Shown: one piece after another, positions 1 through 6,401 of the stretch
Layout: the number at the start of each line of letters is the position of its first letter
How positions within the stretch are numbered: position 1 is the first letter of the stretch
DNA from: Candidatus Fermentibacterales bacterium
Lineage (GTDB): Bacteria > Fermentibacterota > Fermentibacteria > Fermentibacterales > JAFGKQ01
DNA: 6,518 nucleotides
Assembly (NCBI GenBank): GCA_016928495.1
Contig: JAFGKQ010000188.1
Location: 1-6,518 of the forward strand
Direction of reading: 5' to 3'
Program-made: the position numbers and the translations under genes
Notes under the pieces: model-generated
The model's input: the letters and a program-made list of their open reading frames with translations, nothing else
Databases searched by the model: none
Told to the model about the DNA's origin: nothing

Positions 1-32
1 CGGGCGGCCCCTCCGGGCAGGGTCACGTCCAT
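1..32 (-). CDS. Start of a minus-strand gene leaving the window
   Basis: An ATG at 32-30 opens a reading frame that runs off the left edge without a stop (residues MDVTLPGGAA, then the edge). An AGGAGG Shine-Dalgarno sequence lies at 35-40. It is only 2 bases from the ATG but 8 bases from an in-frame GTG at 26-24, so the GTG may be the true start. The gene would begin about 80 bases after the stop of the helicase gene and on the same strand. The first residues resemble the opening of a TGS domain, such as the N terminus of threonyl-tRNA synthetase (typically ITLPDGS), but ten residues cannot establish this. The existence of a gene start is moderately supported by the ribosome binding site; its identity is not. 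Confidence 0.4.
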   Translation of the reverse strand, partial: MDVTLPGGAA

Positions 33-111
33 CGCCTCCTGTCCCTTCAAGAGCCTTCGCCTCTCGTGTGTCGGGTGCAGCTGATGCTCCCCGGAAACCT
101 CGACGGACCGG

Positions 112-2050
112 TCAGCGTTCCCACGGCGTTATCGCCGAGAGACCCTCGTCATCCCCGGAGAAGCCCGCAGTCTCGCGCTTCACCAGGCCGGCGGGAAGAT
201 CGCGCAGCAGGTAGGCCTGTCCCCCGCGCGCCGAGGCTGCACCGAACATGACCAGCCTTCCCATGGGCCGGCTGCAGGACCTGGTGATGATCAGCTCGTC
301 GGCCGCCCTGGTCATCGCGACGTAGAGGACCCTCCTCTCCTCCTCTTCCTGGTCCGGGTCGCCCAGGGACCTGATGTGCGGGTAGAAGCCCGGCTCGGCC
401 CTCACGACGTAGCAGATCCGGGACTCGGTGCCCTTGGCGCTGTGGGGCGGTAATGAGCACGACGGCATCGTCGTCTTCCTGCCTCTCGACCTCCGTGCTG
501 GAGATCGGATCCAGGGCGTAGGTCTCGAGGAAGGCAGGCATGCTCCTGAACCTGGCTGCGAGGCCGGACAGCAGCTCGAAGTCCCTCTTGCGGAAGGACC
601 AGTTGGGGTACCTCGTCTCGAGCAGCGGCGAAAGGAAGTCGGCAGAGGCCGAGATCGCCCGAGCGGGAGCGGACCAGTTCTCTGCGGCGATCTCCACGCC
701 CATCGCGACTCTTCGCCGAAGCCCGTCGTCGAGTCCCCGGACGAGACCCAGAGTCGCCTCCGGTGACCTGCCCTCGGCCAGCCCCTCGATCACGTGCGAG
801 GCGCTGACATCGCCTATTCCGGGCCAGAGAGTGAGGTACCGGAGCCACGCGATGTGGTCTGCCGGACTGGCAGAGGCCCGGAGCATGCAAAGAAGGTCCT
901 TCACGTGGGCGGCCGAGAACAGCCGGGTGCCGCCGATGAACCTGTAGGGAACATCACGCCTGACCATCTCGGCCTCCACCGATCTCGAGGCCCAGGCCGA
1001 GCGGGCGATGATCATGTGATCCCGCCACGGGCGCCCCGACTCGTGGCTCTCGATCATGTGGTCCACTACCCAGGATGCCTCCGCAAGCTCGTCCTCACAC
1101 TCGACAAGCCTCGGCATCGAGCCGCTTCCCCGGTGCGCCCTCAGGTCCTTGGAGTATTCCAGGGCTGACTCCGAGAGCAGCCAGTTGGACAGGTCCAGTA
1201 TCTCCTGGGTCGACCTGTAGTTCTCGCGCAGCCTGAGGATCACGGAGCCCGGGACCCGTCCGGTGAAGGAGTGGACGTTGCGGAAGTCCGCCCCCCGGAA
1301 CGCGTAGATGCTCTGTGCGTCGTCACCGACGCAGAAGAGCAGCGCAGGGTCCCTGAGGGCGTCGAGGATGAGCCACTGCAGGGGGTTGGTGTCCTGCATC
1401 TCGTCGACCAGGATATGATCGTAGGCCCCTCTGAGCCTCTCTCGCACCCTCTCGTCCGCGTGGAGCTTCCTTGCCATGAGGAAGAGCAGGTCGTCGTAGT
1501 CCAGGTAGCGGCTTCGCTTCTTGCGGGCGGTGTAGTCCGAGGCGCACTCCAGGAGCCGCTGCGTCACGTCCTCGCCGAACTCGGTGAAGCGTTCCAGGTA
1601 GTCCTCGAACGAGGTGTTGGTGTTGCGCGAGTAGGACAGCATGTCCACGATGTCCGATGCCCGCGGGAAGACCTCCTTCCTGCGGCGGACGGTGGCCCGC
1701 GAGAGCTTCATGAGCTGCAGCTGGTCGTCCCTGTCGATGACCGTGGAGCCCTCCGAGTCGAACAGCTTCCGCATCCTCCTCATCCAGACCAGGCAGAAGT
1801 GGTGGAAGGTCCCCGCGGGGATGGACTCCGCTCCGGGTCCGACCTCAGAGCGCAGCCTGTGGACCATCTCGCGGGCCGCCCGCCTGGTGAAGGTCAGGAG
1901 AAGCAGCCTGCGGGGGTCGGCGTCCCTTTCGAGGAGATGGATCGCCCGTGCGATGATCGTGCGCGTCTTGCCCGTGCCGGCGCCCGCGAGGACCAGGACG
2001 TGCCGGCCCTCGTGCTCGGCTGCCGCTCTCTGCTCGGGGTTCAGTTCCAT
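112..2050 (-). CDS. UvrD/PcrA-like superfamily 1 DNA helicase, frameshifted
   Basis: This is an ATP-driven 3'-5' DNA helicase of the UvrD/PcrA/Rep family, probably acting in cytoplasmic DNA repair or replication. Visible motifs are LNPEQ (3-7, Q motif), AGAGTGKT (22-29, Walker A), LTFTRRAA (52-59), DEMQD (216-220, Walker B), GDDAQSIYAFRG (242-253, motif III), ENYRST (277-282, motif IV), TAHSAKG (534-540, motif V, after frame repair) and RRVLYVAMTRA (motif VI, near 573-583). A run of four G at 444-447 holds one base too many: reading continues in frame only if one is dropped, which gives about 645 residues. As printed, the upstream frame runs on to a stop at 149. The start at 2050 is chosen because MELNPEQ matches family N termini; a longer start at 2116 lies inside an inverted repeat. 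The protein ends soon after motif VI, so it lacks the C-terminal RNA-polymerase-binding extension of PcrA. Motif V reads GTES where GLEF is usual. Confidence 0.88.
444..447 (-). other. Frame break in a G homopolymer inside helicase motif V
   Basis: On the minus strand the sequence reads ATT ACC GCC CCA CAG, giving ITAPQ and then non-family residues. Removing one C gives ATT ACC GCC CAC AGC GCC AAG GGC, i.e. ITAHSAKG, the canonical motif V. The remaining helicase signature (EEERRVLYVAMTRA) follows in the repaired frame without a stop until 112. The break is therefore a single-base insertion relative to the functional gene. It sits in a four-base homopolymer, which suits either a sequencing or assembly error or a recent inactivating mutation. 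Confidence 0.85.
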
Positions 2051-2095
2051 ACAGAGACCAAGAATGCCTACTGGCGCCGTCGATGACCAGAGCGC

Positions 2096-2120
2096 GAAAA
2101 TGGGGACACGCACCATTTTC
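2096..2120. repeat. Perfect inverted repeat, REP-like palindrome
   Basis: Arms GAAAATGG (2096-2103) and CCATTTTC (2113-2120) are perfect complements around a 9-base spacer, GGACACGCA. From memory, the layout AAAATGGGGACA...CCATTTT resembles short palindromic repeats found in many environmental bacterial genomes near IS200-like (Y1, REP-associated) transposases. No such transposase is in the window and only one copy is seen here, so the assignment is an inference. The element overlaps the alternative ATG at 2116-2114 of the helicase, which argues that this ATG is not the true start. Confidence 0.45.
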
Positions 2121-2360
2121 CTCGGGGTAGCCGGCTCTTCCCCCGACTCCCTGACCCAGCGGACGATGAAGGCCTCCCGGCCGGGGTCTACCCCGCACCG
2201 GGCTCCAGGTAGCAGGCCAGTCGGCTGTCGTAAGGCTCGTCAAGCCGCAACCCCCAGCAGCAGCCCTTCCGCCTCCCCTGCCAGCACCGAAGCCGCTACC
2301 GGGCCTGCGATGAGTCCCGTTCGGATGAGACAGCGCCGGGTGTTCCCCCCTGTCCGGAGG
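2121..2360 (-). other. Intergenic region with fragmented protein-like reading
   Basis: No intact gene was found between the HD protein stop and the helicase. The minus strand does carry a plausible protein reading split over three frames. First comes a small, aliphatic-rich stretch ending at a TGA at 2240-2242. It is followed by RLDEPYDSRLACYLEPGAG, ending at a TAG at 2188-2190. Last comes VDPGREAFIVRWVRESGEE, which runs openly into the helicase frame. Dropping one base from the C run at 2251-2255 and adding one to the run at 2191-2194 would join all three without a stop. There is no clear start codon with a ribosome binding site. It may be a gene remnant, a gene damaged by sequencing error, or chance in GC-rich DNA. 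No convincing helicase promoter or terminator was recognised here. Confidence 0.3.
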
Positions 2361-2906
2361 TCAGTAGCTGTAGCTCAGTATGTCTTCCAGGGACCATTGG
2401 TTGCAGACTTCGGCGGGAAGCAGGCCGGCACGGCTCCTGGTGGTGGCCCAGGCTATCAGGTCGGGGTCCCGGGCCTGCCGGGTCTGCATCATGGCGGGAT
2501 CGGGAGTGATGCCCAGCCTGGCGAGATCCAGCCTGTTGGCGTCCCAGCAGGTCATCACAGTGACGGAGGCTGGCACGTGCGGCTCGGAGTGCCTCGCGCA
2601 GGCGAGGTAGAGCTCGTCGAACAGCCTGTCGGGAAGCACGTAGAGCCCGCCCCTCAGCTTCCGGGCGAGATCGGCGGCTCTCAGCCCGTGGCCCTCGTCG
2701 GCACCCTCCGAACAGCGACCGGCATCATGGAAGAGAGCGAAGAGCTCCACTACCCGCTGGTCGGCCCCGGTCACTGAGGCCAGCCTCCTGCCGATGCTCA
2801 GCACTCGCGCCCAGTGGGTCAGTCCGAACGTGCTGTACAGGGGCAATCGGCACCTCTCGATCACGTTTCGAACGAGATTGCGGCTCGCGGCGGCGGTGAG
2901 AGCCAT
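2361..2906 (-). CDS. HD-domain phosphohydrolase, 181 residues
   Basis: This is a small cytoplasmic metal-dependent HD-superfamily protein, probably hydrolysing a phosphorylated nucleotide or phosphate ester; the substrate is unknown. The metal-binding pattern is visible as H31 (THWARV), H60-D61 (LFALFHDAGR) and D122 (CWDANRLDL), with H73 and H106 as possible further ligands. The end of the domain reads DANRLDLARLGITPDP, a stretch I recognise from a family of roughly 180-residue bacterial HD proteins, so the length is normal. The ATG at 2906 is chosen because GAGGAAGG lies 6 bases upstream (2913-2920). The frame is open further upstream into the neighbouring gene, but that extension has no family-like sequence. 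The gene begins about 120 bases after the oxidoreductase stop, with its own possible promoter, so it is probably not part of the dehydrogenase operon. Confidence 0.85.
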   Translation of the reverse strand: MALTAAASRNLVRNVIERCRLPLYSTFGLTHWARVLSIGRRLASVTGADQRVVELFALFHDAGRCSEGADEGHGLRAADLARKLRGGLYVLPDRLFDELYLACARHSEPHVPASVTVMTCWDANRLDLARLGITPDPAMMQTRQARDPDLIAWATTRSRAGLLPAEVCNQWSLEDILSYSY

Positions 2907-2912
2907 ATGCTG

Positions 2913-2920
2913 CCTTCCTC
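2913..2920 (-). promoter_or_regulatory. Ribosome binding site of the HD gene
   Basis: GAGGAAGG on the minus strand lies 6 bases before the ATG at 2906. It decides the start in favour of 2906 over the long open extension upstream. Confidence 0.7.
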
Positions 2921-2953
2921 GGAGGGTCGTCGGGACCGACTCCACGGACAGAC

Positions 2954-2982
2954 ATGGTAGCGGTGTGTTGCAGCCGTGCGAA
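2954..2982 (-). promoter_or_regulatory. Possible sigma-70-type promoter of the HD gene
   Basis: On the minus strand a -35-like TTCGCA (2977-2982) and a -10-like TACCAT (2954-2959) each match the consensus at 4 of 6 positions and are 17 bases apart. They would place a transcript start near 2947, about 40 bases before the start codon. In GC-rich DNA such matches arise by chance, so support is modest. Confidence 0.3.
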
Positions 2983-3004
2983 GCAGGGGTAAAGGAGCAG
3001 GGAA

Positions 3005-3018
3005 CGCCGGGAACGGCG
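3005..3018 (-). terminator. Weak hairpin just after the dehydrogenase operon
   Basis: CGCCG and CGGCG arms (3014-3018 and 3005-3009) flank a four-base loop, starting about 8 bases after the oxidoreductase stop. There is no clean T run behind it (only CTCCTTTACC), so it is at best a weak or factor-assisted terminator. It lies between the operon and the HD gene promoter candidate, which is a suitable place. Confidence 0.3.
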
Positions 3019-3025
3019 GGCAGTC

Positions 3026-4174
3026 CTACTTCAGCGCTTCCTCTGCGCCGAAGTTCCTGTCCAGCCTGAGAGCCTCGAGAGTCTCCCGGTCCCTCTCTGT
3101 GAGGGACTCCGTGATCAGCCTTGCCACGAGCCTTCCCGCGCCCGGGCCGAGCATGAAGCCCTGTCCGCACATGCCGACCGCGAGGAGGTGGTTCTCCGGC
3201 CCGGCCCGGCCCACTATGGGTGAGCCGTCGGGAGTCTGCGGGTAGCTGCCCCTCCAGGTCCTGCGCACCTTGATGTTGGCGAGTCTGGGAAGCAGCGCGA
3301 CCATCCTGGGGGCGACCATCGGGAGGAACTCCGAGGTCTCGCTGACGGATGTTCCTGGAATGGGCGGGTCGGGCGTTATGCAGAACACGATCTGCCCCGT
3401 CGCGAACTGGAAGAAGTAGTAGTTCGCCGATCCGGGCGCCTTCCTGATGTCCACGACCATCGGCTCCATGAACCGTTCGACAGGTTCGGTCACGCCCGCC
3501 TCGTGGCAGTCGGGGAAGATCGGCAGGTCCAGCCCGACGAGCCGCCCGACGTCTGCTGCCTGAGAACCGCAGCAGTTGACGAAGCAGCCAGCCGCGTAGG
3601 CCCCCTTGTCGGTCCTCACGGAGGAGATGCTGCTATCGCTGGCATCCAGGGCCGTCACGGTCTCTCCGAAGCGGAAATCGACCCCGAGGGATCTCGCCCT
3701 GGCGTAGAAGGCATGGCAACTTCTCATGGGGCTGGCGCTCCCGTCTCCCGGGGAGTAGGTGCCCCCTATCAGGCCGTCCCGCCTGATTCCCCGGACGAGG
3801 GCCGTGATGGCCTCGGGGGTCACGAAGTCGATTCCCAGGCCGGACGCCTTCTGGGCCGGGACCATCCCGCGCAGCAGGGAAGCGGTCGGCTCGTCGTAGG
3901 CGACGTAGGTGTAACCGCCCTGCCGCCACTCTATGTCGTCCCCGTGAAGGTCCTTCCAGCCGCTGAAGATCTCTATCGAGTCCAGGCAGATCGCGACCTT
4001 GGCCGGCTCGCTGTGCGTTGCCCTGATGCCGCCGATGGCGCACTTGTTGTTGCCCTGGCCCGGCGAGGGCGCCGAGTCGATGCAGATCACAGACTGCCCC
4101 GCCTCCGCCAGCGACAGAGCTATCGGCACGCCTACGCTGCCGGCCCCCAGAACGGCGATGTCATGAGCGGACAT
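3026..4174 (-). CDS. DAO-family FAD oxidoreductase (amino/imino-acid dehydrogenase catalytic subunit)
   Basis: This is the probable catalytic subunit of an amino-acid or imino-acid dehydrogenase, oxidising the C-N bond of a substrate such as proline, hydroxyproline, sarcosine or an opine. It belongs to the D-amino-acid-oxidase/DadA/SoxB fold (382 residues, normal length). The FAD dinucleotide motif GAGSVG is at 10-15, with the ribose-binding acidic residue D33. A conserved NNKCAIGGIRATH segment follows at 42-54, and the FAD-binding C-terminal block has TPDGSP (314-319) and GMCGQGFMLGPGAG (334-347). The start ATG at 4174 overlaps the last 14 bases of the upstream gene; a purine-rich AGGGGA sits 8 bases before it, inside that gene, so translation is probably coupled. 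Neighbourhood and sequence match HcnC or the beta subunit of archaeal dye-linked proline dehydrogenase. The exact substrate cannot be read from the sequence. Confidence 0.9.
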   Translation of the reverse strand: MSAHDIAVLGAGSVGVPIALSLAEAGQSVICIDSAPSPGQGNNKCAIGGIRATHSEPAKVAICLDSIEIFSGWKDLHGDDIEWRQGGYTYVAYDEPTASLLRGMVPAQKASGLGIDFVTPEAITALVRGIRRDGLIGGTYSPGDGSASPMRSCHAFYARARSLGVDFRFGETVTALDASDSSISSVRTDKGAYAAGCFVNCCGSQAADVGRLVGLDLPIFPDCHEAGVTEPVERFMEPMVVDIRKAPGSANYYFFQFATGQIVFCITPDPPIPGTSVSETSEFLPMVAPRMVALLPRLANIKVRRTWRGSYPQTPDGSPIVGRAGPENHLLAVGMCGQGFMLGPGAGRLVARLITESLTERDRETLEALRLDRNFGAEEALK

Positions 4175-6263
4175 CTTCGGATTCCCCTTCGAGCGTGCCG
4201 GAGAACATCCCGAGCCTGGTCTCCGCGAACAGGGGCCTCTCCGTGAGGTCCGTGATCTCCTCCGCGGGGATGCCTTCCTCTCTTATCAGCCTGCGGAGCA
4301 GCGGCCTGCAGGTCTTGCCGCCGCAGGCTCCGAAGCCGGCCCGGGTGAGGGCCTTGAGCTGGTTGAGGTCCCTTATCCCGGCCCGGAGGTGCTCCCGGAT
4401 CTCTCCGGCAGTCACCCTCTCGCATCTGCACACGACCGAGAGGTCGCTCACCGGGACCTGACGCGGCAAGGGCTCGGGCAGGAGATCTGCGGGATCCTGC
4501 ACCCTGACTCCGGCCACCCTGGCCGCGATGTCGGCGTCCACCTCGATCCTCAGGAGAACCGTGCGCCTTCCTCCAGGAACCTGCCTGACGTCTCTCAGAA
4601 GGCCGGAGCCCAGGACCTCGCCCTCCCAGTCCGTGACCACCATCTCCTGTCCGGGGGCCCTCAGGGACCAGGTGCCCAGCTCGTAGGGCACCGTGACGAC
4701 TGGCCGGTCGGATGACTTCCTGAAGTCCACCAGAGTCACGGCGAGTCCCGGGCAGATCGCCACGCAGCGCTCACAGCCGATGCATCCCCCGTCGTAGACC
4801 GGAATGCCCAGTATGGGATCGCCCGCGCTGCGGATCAGGTCCTTCGGACAGGAGGTCATGCAGGGGTTGCAGGGTATCTCCTGGGTGCAGTGGAGCACCG
4901 GGAAGACCCCCTCGCGCTCCCGGGGGACCTCGTAGGGGAACACCTCTCCCCCCGGGCTCTTGAGTATCTCCGCCTTCCTCCCCCAGTCCGGGGGGACCTG
5001 CTCGAAGCATAGCCCCAGGTCGCAGGCCATCTCCATCCCCCGTATCCTGCCCGTGAACATCGCCGCGCTCGCTTCGGCGATCTCCTCCGCATCGCCCGCC
5101 ACGTAGCTCCTCATGCCGAAGGCGAGAGCCTTCTCGTGGAACTCCCGGACCGACTCCAGCCCGACGGCTATGAGCAGGGTGTCCACGGCGAAGGTCGTCT
5201 CGGTGCCCGGGACTGGCGAGAAGCTGTCGTCCACCCCCGCTATCGTGACCGCCTCGAGGCGCTCGGAGCCGTGAGCGGCCACCACGGAGTGCCTGGTGTA
5301 TATCGGGACTCCCAGCCTCCTGATCTTGTCGGCGTGCACCTTGTAGCCGCTGCAGCAATCCAGGGCCTCTGCCAGCCCCACCACGGTCATGCCGGCCTGA
5401 ATCGCATGGTAGGCGGCAATCAGGCCGACATTGCCTCCTCCGACCACGAAGATCCTCTCGGCGCACCGGACCAGGTCGCGGTTCACCAGAGTCTGGAAGG
5501 CCCCCGCGCCGTAGACCCCCGCCAGGGTGTTGCCCGGGAAGACGAGAGACCTCTCCCTGGCCCCGGCGGCGGTGAGCAGGCTCCTCGGCTCTATCATGAA
5601 CAGGCCGCCTGGACGCCTTAGGCAGACCCTGCCGTCCGAGTAGACGGCCAGGGCCACGGTCTCCAGCCAGACCTCCACCGAGGGGAAAGCCTGCAGCTCC
5701 GTGGCGAGGATCCCCGCTATGTCTATGCCCCTGGTGCCGGCATAGCAGTCCTCTTCGGACCCGAAGAACTTGTGCGTCTGCAGCACGAGCTTGCCCCCCG
5801 GCCTGTCCTTGTCGTCGGCGACGATCACCGAGGCCCCGGCCTTTCCCAGCTCGATCGCCGCAGCCAGTCCGGCGGGACCCGCTCCGATGATCAGGGCGTC
5901 AACGGTCCTGTGTGCGGGAGAGGGGACCCGCGGACCGGGCCTGTCCTCGAGTCGCGGAATCCCCTCGACCGATCTGACGTCCATCCCCTCCCTGAGGGGC
6001 ACGATACAGCTCTTGAGCGGGATCCCGTCTATTATCAGCGTGCATTGCGAGCACTGGCCGTTGGCGCAGAACATGCCCTGCGCTGAGGAGTCCTTCTCGT
6101 GATGGCCGAAGACCTGCACGCCGTTCGCGAACAGGGCGGACGAAACCATCTCCCCCGCTCTGCCGTAGAGGATCCGGCCATCGAAGCCGAACGGCACGAG
6201 ATCGGGCTCGGGGCAACTGAGAATCGGGTGCCTGCGTAGCCTGTCCTGTCCGGAGTTCGGCAC
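4161..6263 (-). CDS. Four-module flavo-iron-sulfur electron-transfer subunit (HcnA-HcnB-like fusion)
   Basis: This is the probable electron-transfer subunit partnering the DAO-type dehydrogenase encoded directly downstream. Modules in order: an N-terminal plant-type [2Fe-2S] domain (about 20-100) with C66, C71, C74 and C86; an FAD/NAD(P) pyridine-nucleotide-disulfide-type oxidoreductase (about 120-425) with GAGPAG 127-132, GARERSLVFPG 234-244, a second Rossmann motif VVGGGNVG 273-280 and AGDA 389-392; a two-cluster [4Fe-4S] region with C459, C465, C468, C472 and C494, C497, C500, C504; an unassigned linker domain (about 510-600); and a BFD-like [2Fe-2S] domain with C612, C614, C647 and C652. 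In Hcn/Oox systems and archaeal proline dehydrogenases these parts are usually separate subunits. The GcvT folate domain of sarcosine oxidase alpha is absent, arguing against a tetrahydrofolate-linked sarcosine oxidase. The start is GTG at 6263, with GGAGG 5 bases upstream. The protein is 700 residues, with no signal peptide or membrane segment seen. The electron acceptor is unknown. Confidence 0.9.
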   Translation of the reverse strand: MPNSGQDRLRRHPILSCPEPDLVPFGFDGRILYGRAGEMVSSALFANGVQVFGHHEKDSSAQGMFCANGQCSQCTLIIDGIPLKSCIVPLREGMDVRSVEGIPRLEDRPGPRVPSPAHRTVDALIIGAGPAGLAAAIELGKAGASVIVADDKDRPGGKLVLQTHKFFGSEEDCYAGTRGIDIAGILATELQAFPSVEVWLETVALAVYSDGRVCLRRPGGLFMIEPRSLLTAAGARERSLVFPGNTLAGVYGAGAFQTLVNRDLVRCAERIFVVGGGNVGLIAAYHAIQAGMTVVGLAEALDCCSGYKVHADKIRRLGVPIYTRHSVVAAHGSERLEAVTIAGVDDSFSPVPGTETTFAVDTLLIAVGLESVREFHEKALAFGMRSYVAGDAEEIAEASAAMFTGRIRGMEMACDLGLCFEQVPPDWGRKAEILKSPGGEVFPYEVPREREGVFPVLHCTQEIPCNPCMTSCPKDLIRSAGDPILGIPVYDGGCIGCERCVAICPGLAVTLVDFRKSSDRPVVTVPYELGTWSLRAPGQEMVVTDWEGEVLGSGLLRDVRQVPGGRRTVLLRIEVDADIAARVAGVRVQDPADLLPEPLPRQVPVSDLSVVCRCERVTAGEIREHLRAGIRDLNQLKALTRAGFGACGGKTCRPLLRRLIREEGIPAEEITDLTERPLFAETRLGMFSGTLEGESEDVRS

Positions 6264-6353
6264 GTCAACCTCCCCCGGCCGGGCTCGGCAAGGCGCTCGA
6301 GCGCAGCCTTGCGGTCTTCAGGGTAGATCGGGCCCTGTGGCAGGGCCGAGTAG
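6264..6353 (-). promoter_or_regulatory. Structured 5' leader of the dehydrogenase operon (candidate)
   Basis: Between the candidate promoter and the GTG the minus strand can form two strong hairpins. The first has 7-bp arms GGCCCTG/CAGGGCC around a 3-base loop (6331-6347). The second has 7-bp arms GCAAGGC/GCCTTGC (6288-6312) closed by an inner palindrome GCTCGAGC with a 3-base bulge. The ribosome binding site palindrome follows. No long T tract comes after either hairpin, so a classical attenuator is not visible, and I cannot match a known riboswitch class. The first hairpin could instead help end the upstream gene. Confidence 0.4.
6269..6283 (-). promoter_or_regulatory. Ribosome binding site overlapping a palindrome
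   Basis: GGAGG (6269-6273, within GGGGGAGG) lies 5 bases before the GTG at 6263 and fixes that start. The palindrome CCCGGCCGGG (6274-6283) directly abuts it and shares its G run, so local pairing could limit ribosome access. Confidence 0.65.
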
Positions 6354-6359
6354 ATGCCG

Positions 6360-6388
6360 AATCTAAGAATGGCGGGGCAACGGCGCAA
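6360..6388 (-). promoter_or_regulatory. Possible sigma-70-type promoter of the dehydrogenase operon
   Basis: On the minus strand a -35-like TTGCGC (6383-6388) and a -10-like TAGATT (6360-6365) are separated by exactly 17 bases. The -10 matches the consensus at 4 of 6 positions and the -35 at 3 of 6. It lies just after the stop of the upstream partial gene and would give a leader of about 90 bases. The local dip in GC around the -10 is suggestive, but the match is modest. Confidence 0.4.
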
Positions 6389-6401
6389 TCGGATCGAGGG
6401 A

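Noticed and set aside
2051-2116. 22-residue N-terminal extension of the helicase
   Set aside because: Family N termini align from MELNPEQ. The extension begins inside an inverted repeat and has no family-like residues, although a GAGG lies just before the ATG at 2116.
1641-2777. Plus-strand open frame of 378 codons, and another at 1271-2086
   Set aside because: Both run antisense to the helicase and neighbouring DNA, are rich in Ser, Pro, Arg or Val, show no domain motif and have no convincing ribosome binding site. In GC-rich DNA such mirror frames are expected.
2907-3170. Upstream extension of the HD gene by 88 codons
   Set aside because: The frame is open, but it overlaps the end of the oxidoreductase gene, has a low-complexity Arg/Gly/Pro composition, and a good ribosome binding site exists for the ATG at 2906.
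3503-4246. Plus-strand open frame of 247 codons opposite the DAO-type gene
   Set aside because: It is antisense to a clearly recognised flavoprotein gene and its residues show no family pattern.
4771-5466. 231-codon minus-strand frame within the large flavoprotein gene
   Set aside because: It is an alternative frame of a gene whose cofactor motifs are all intact. Its Arg/Gly-rich composition is typical of a shadow.
6331-6347. GC-rich hairpin as a rho-independent terminator of the zinc-ribbon gene
   Set aside because: The 7-bp stem is strong, but it is followed by GATCTACCC rather than a T tract, so I list it as leader structure and do not call a terminator.
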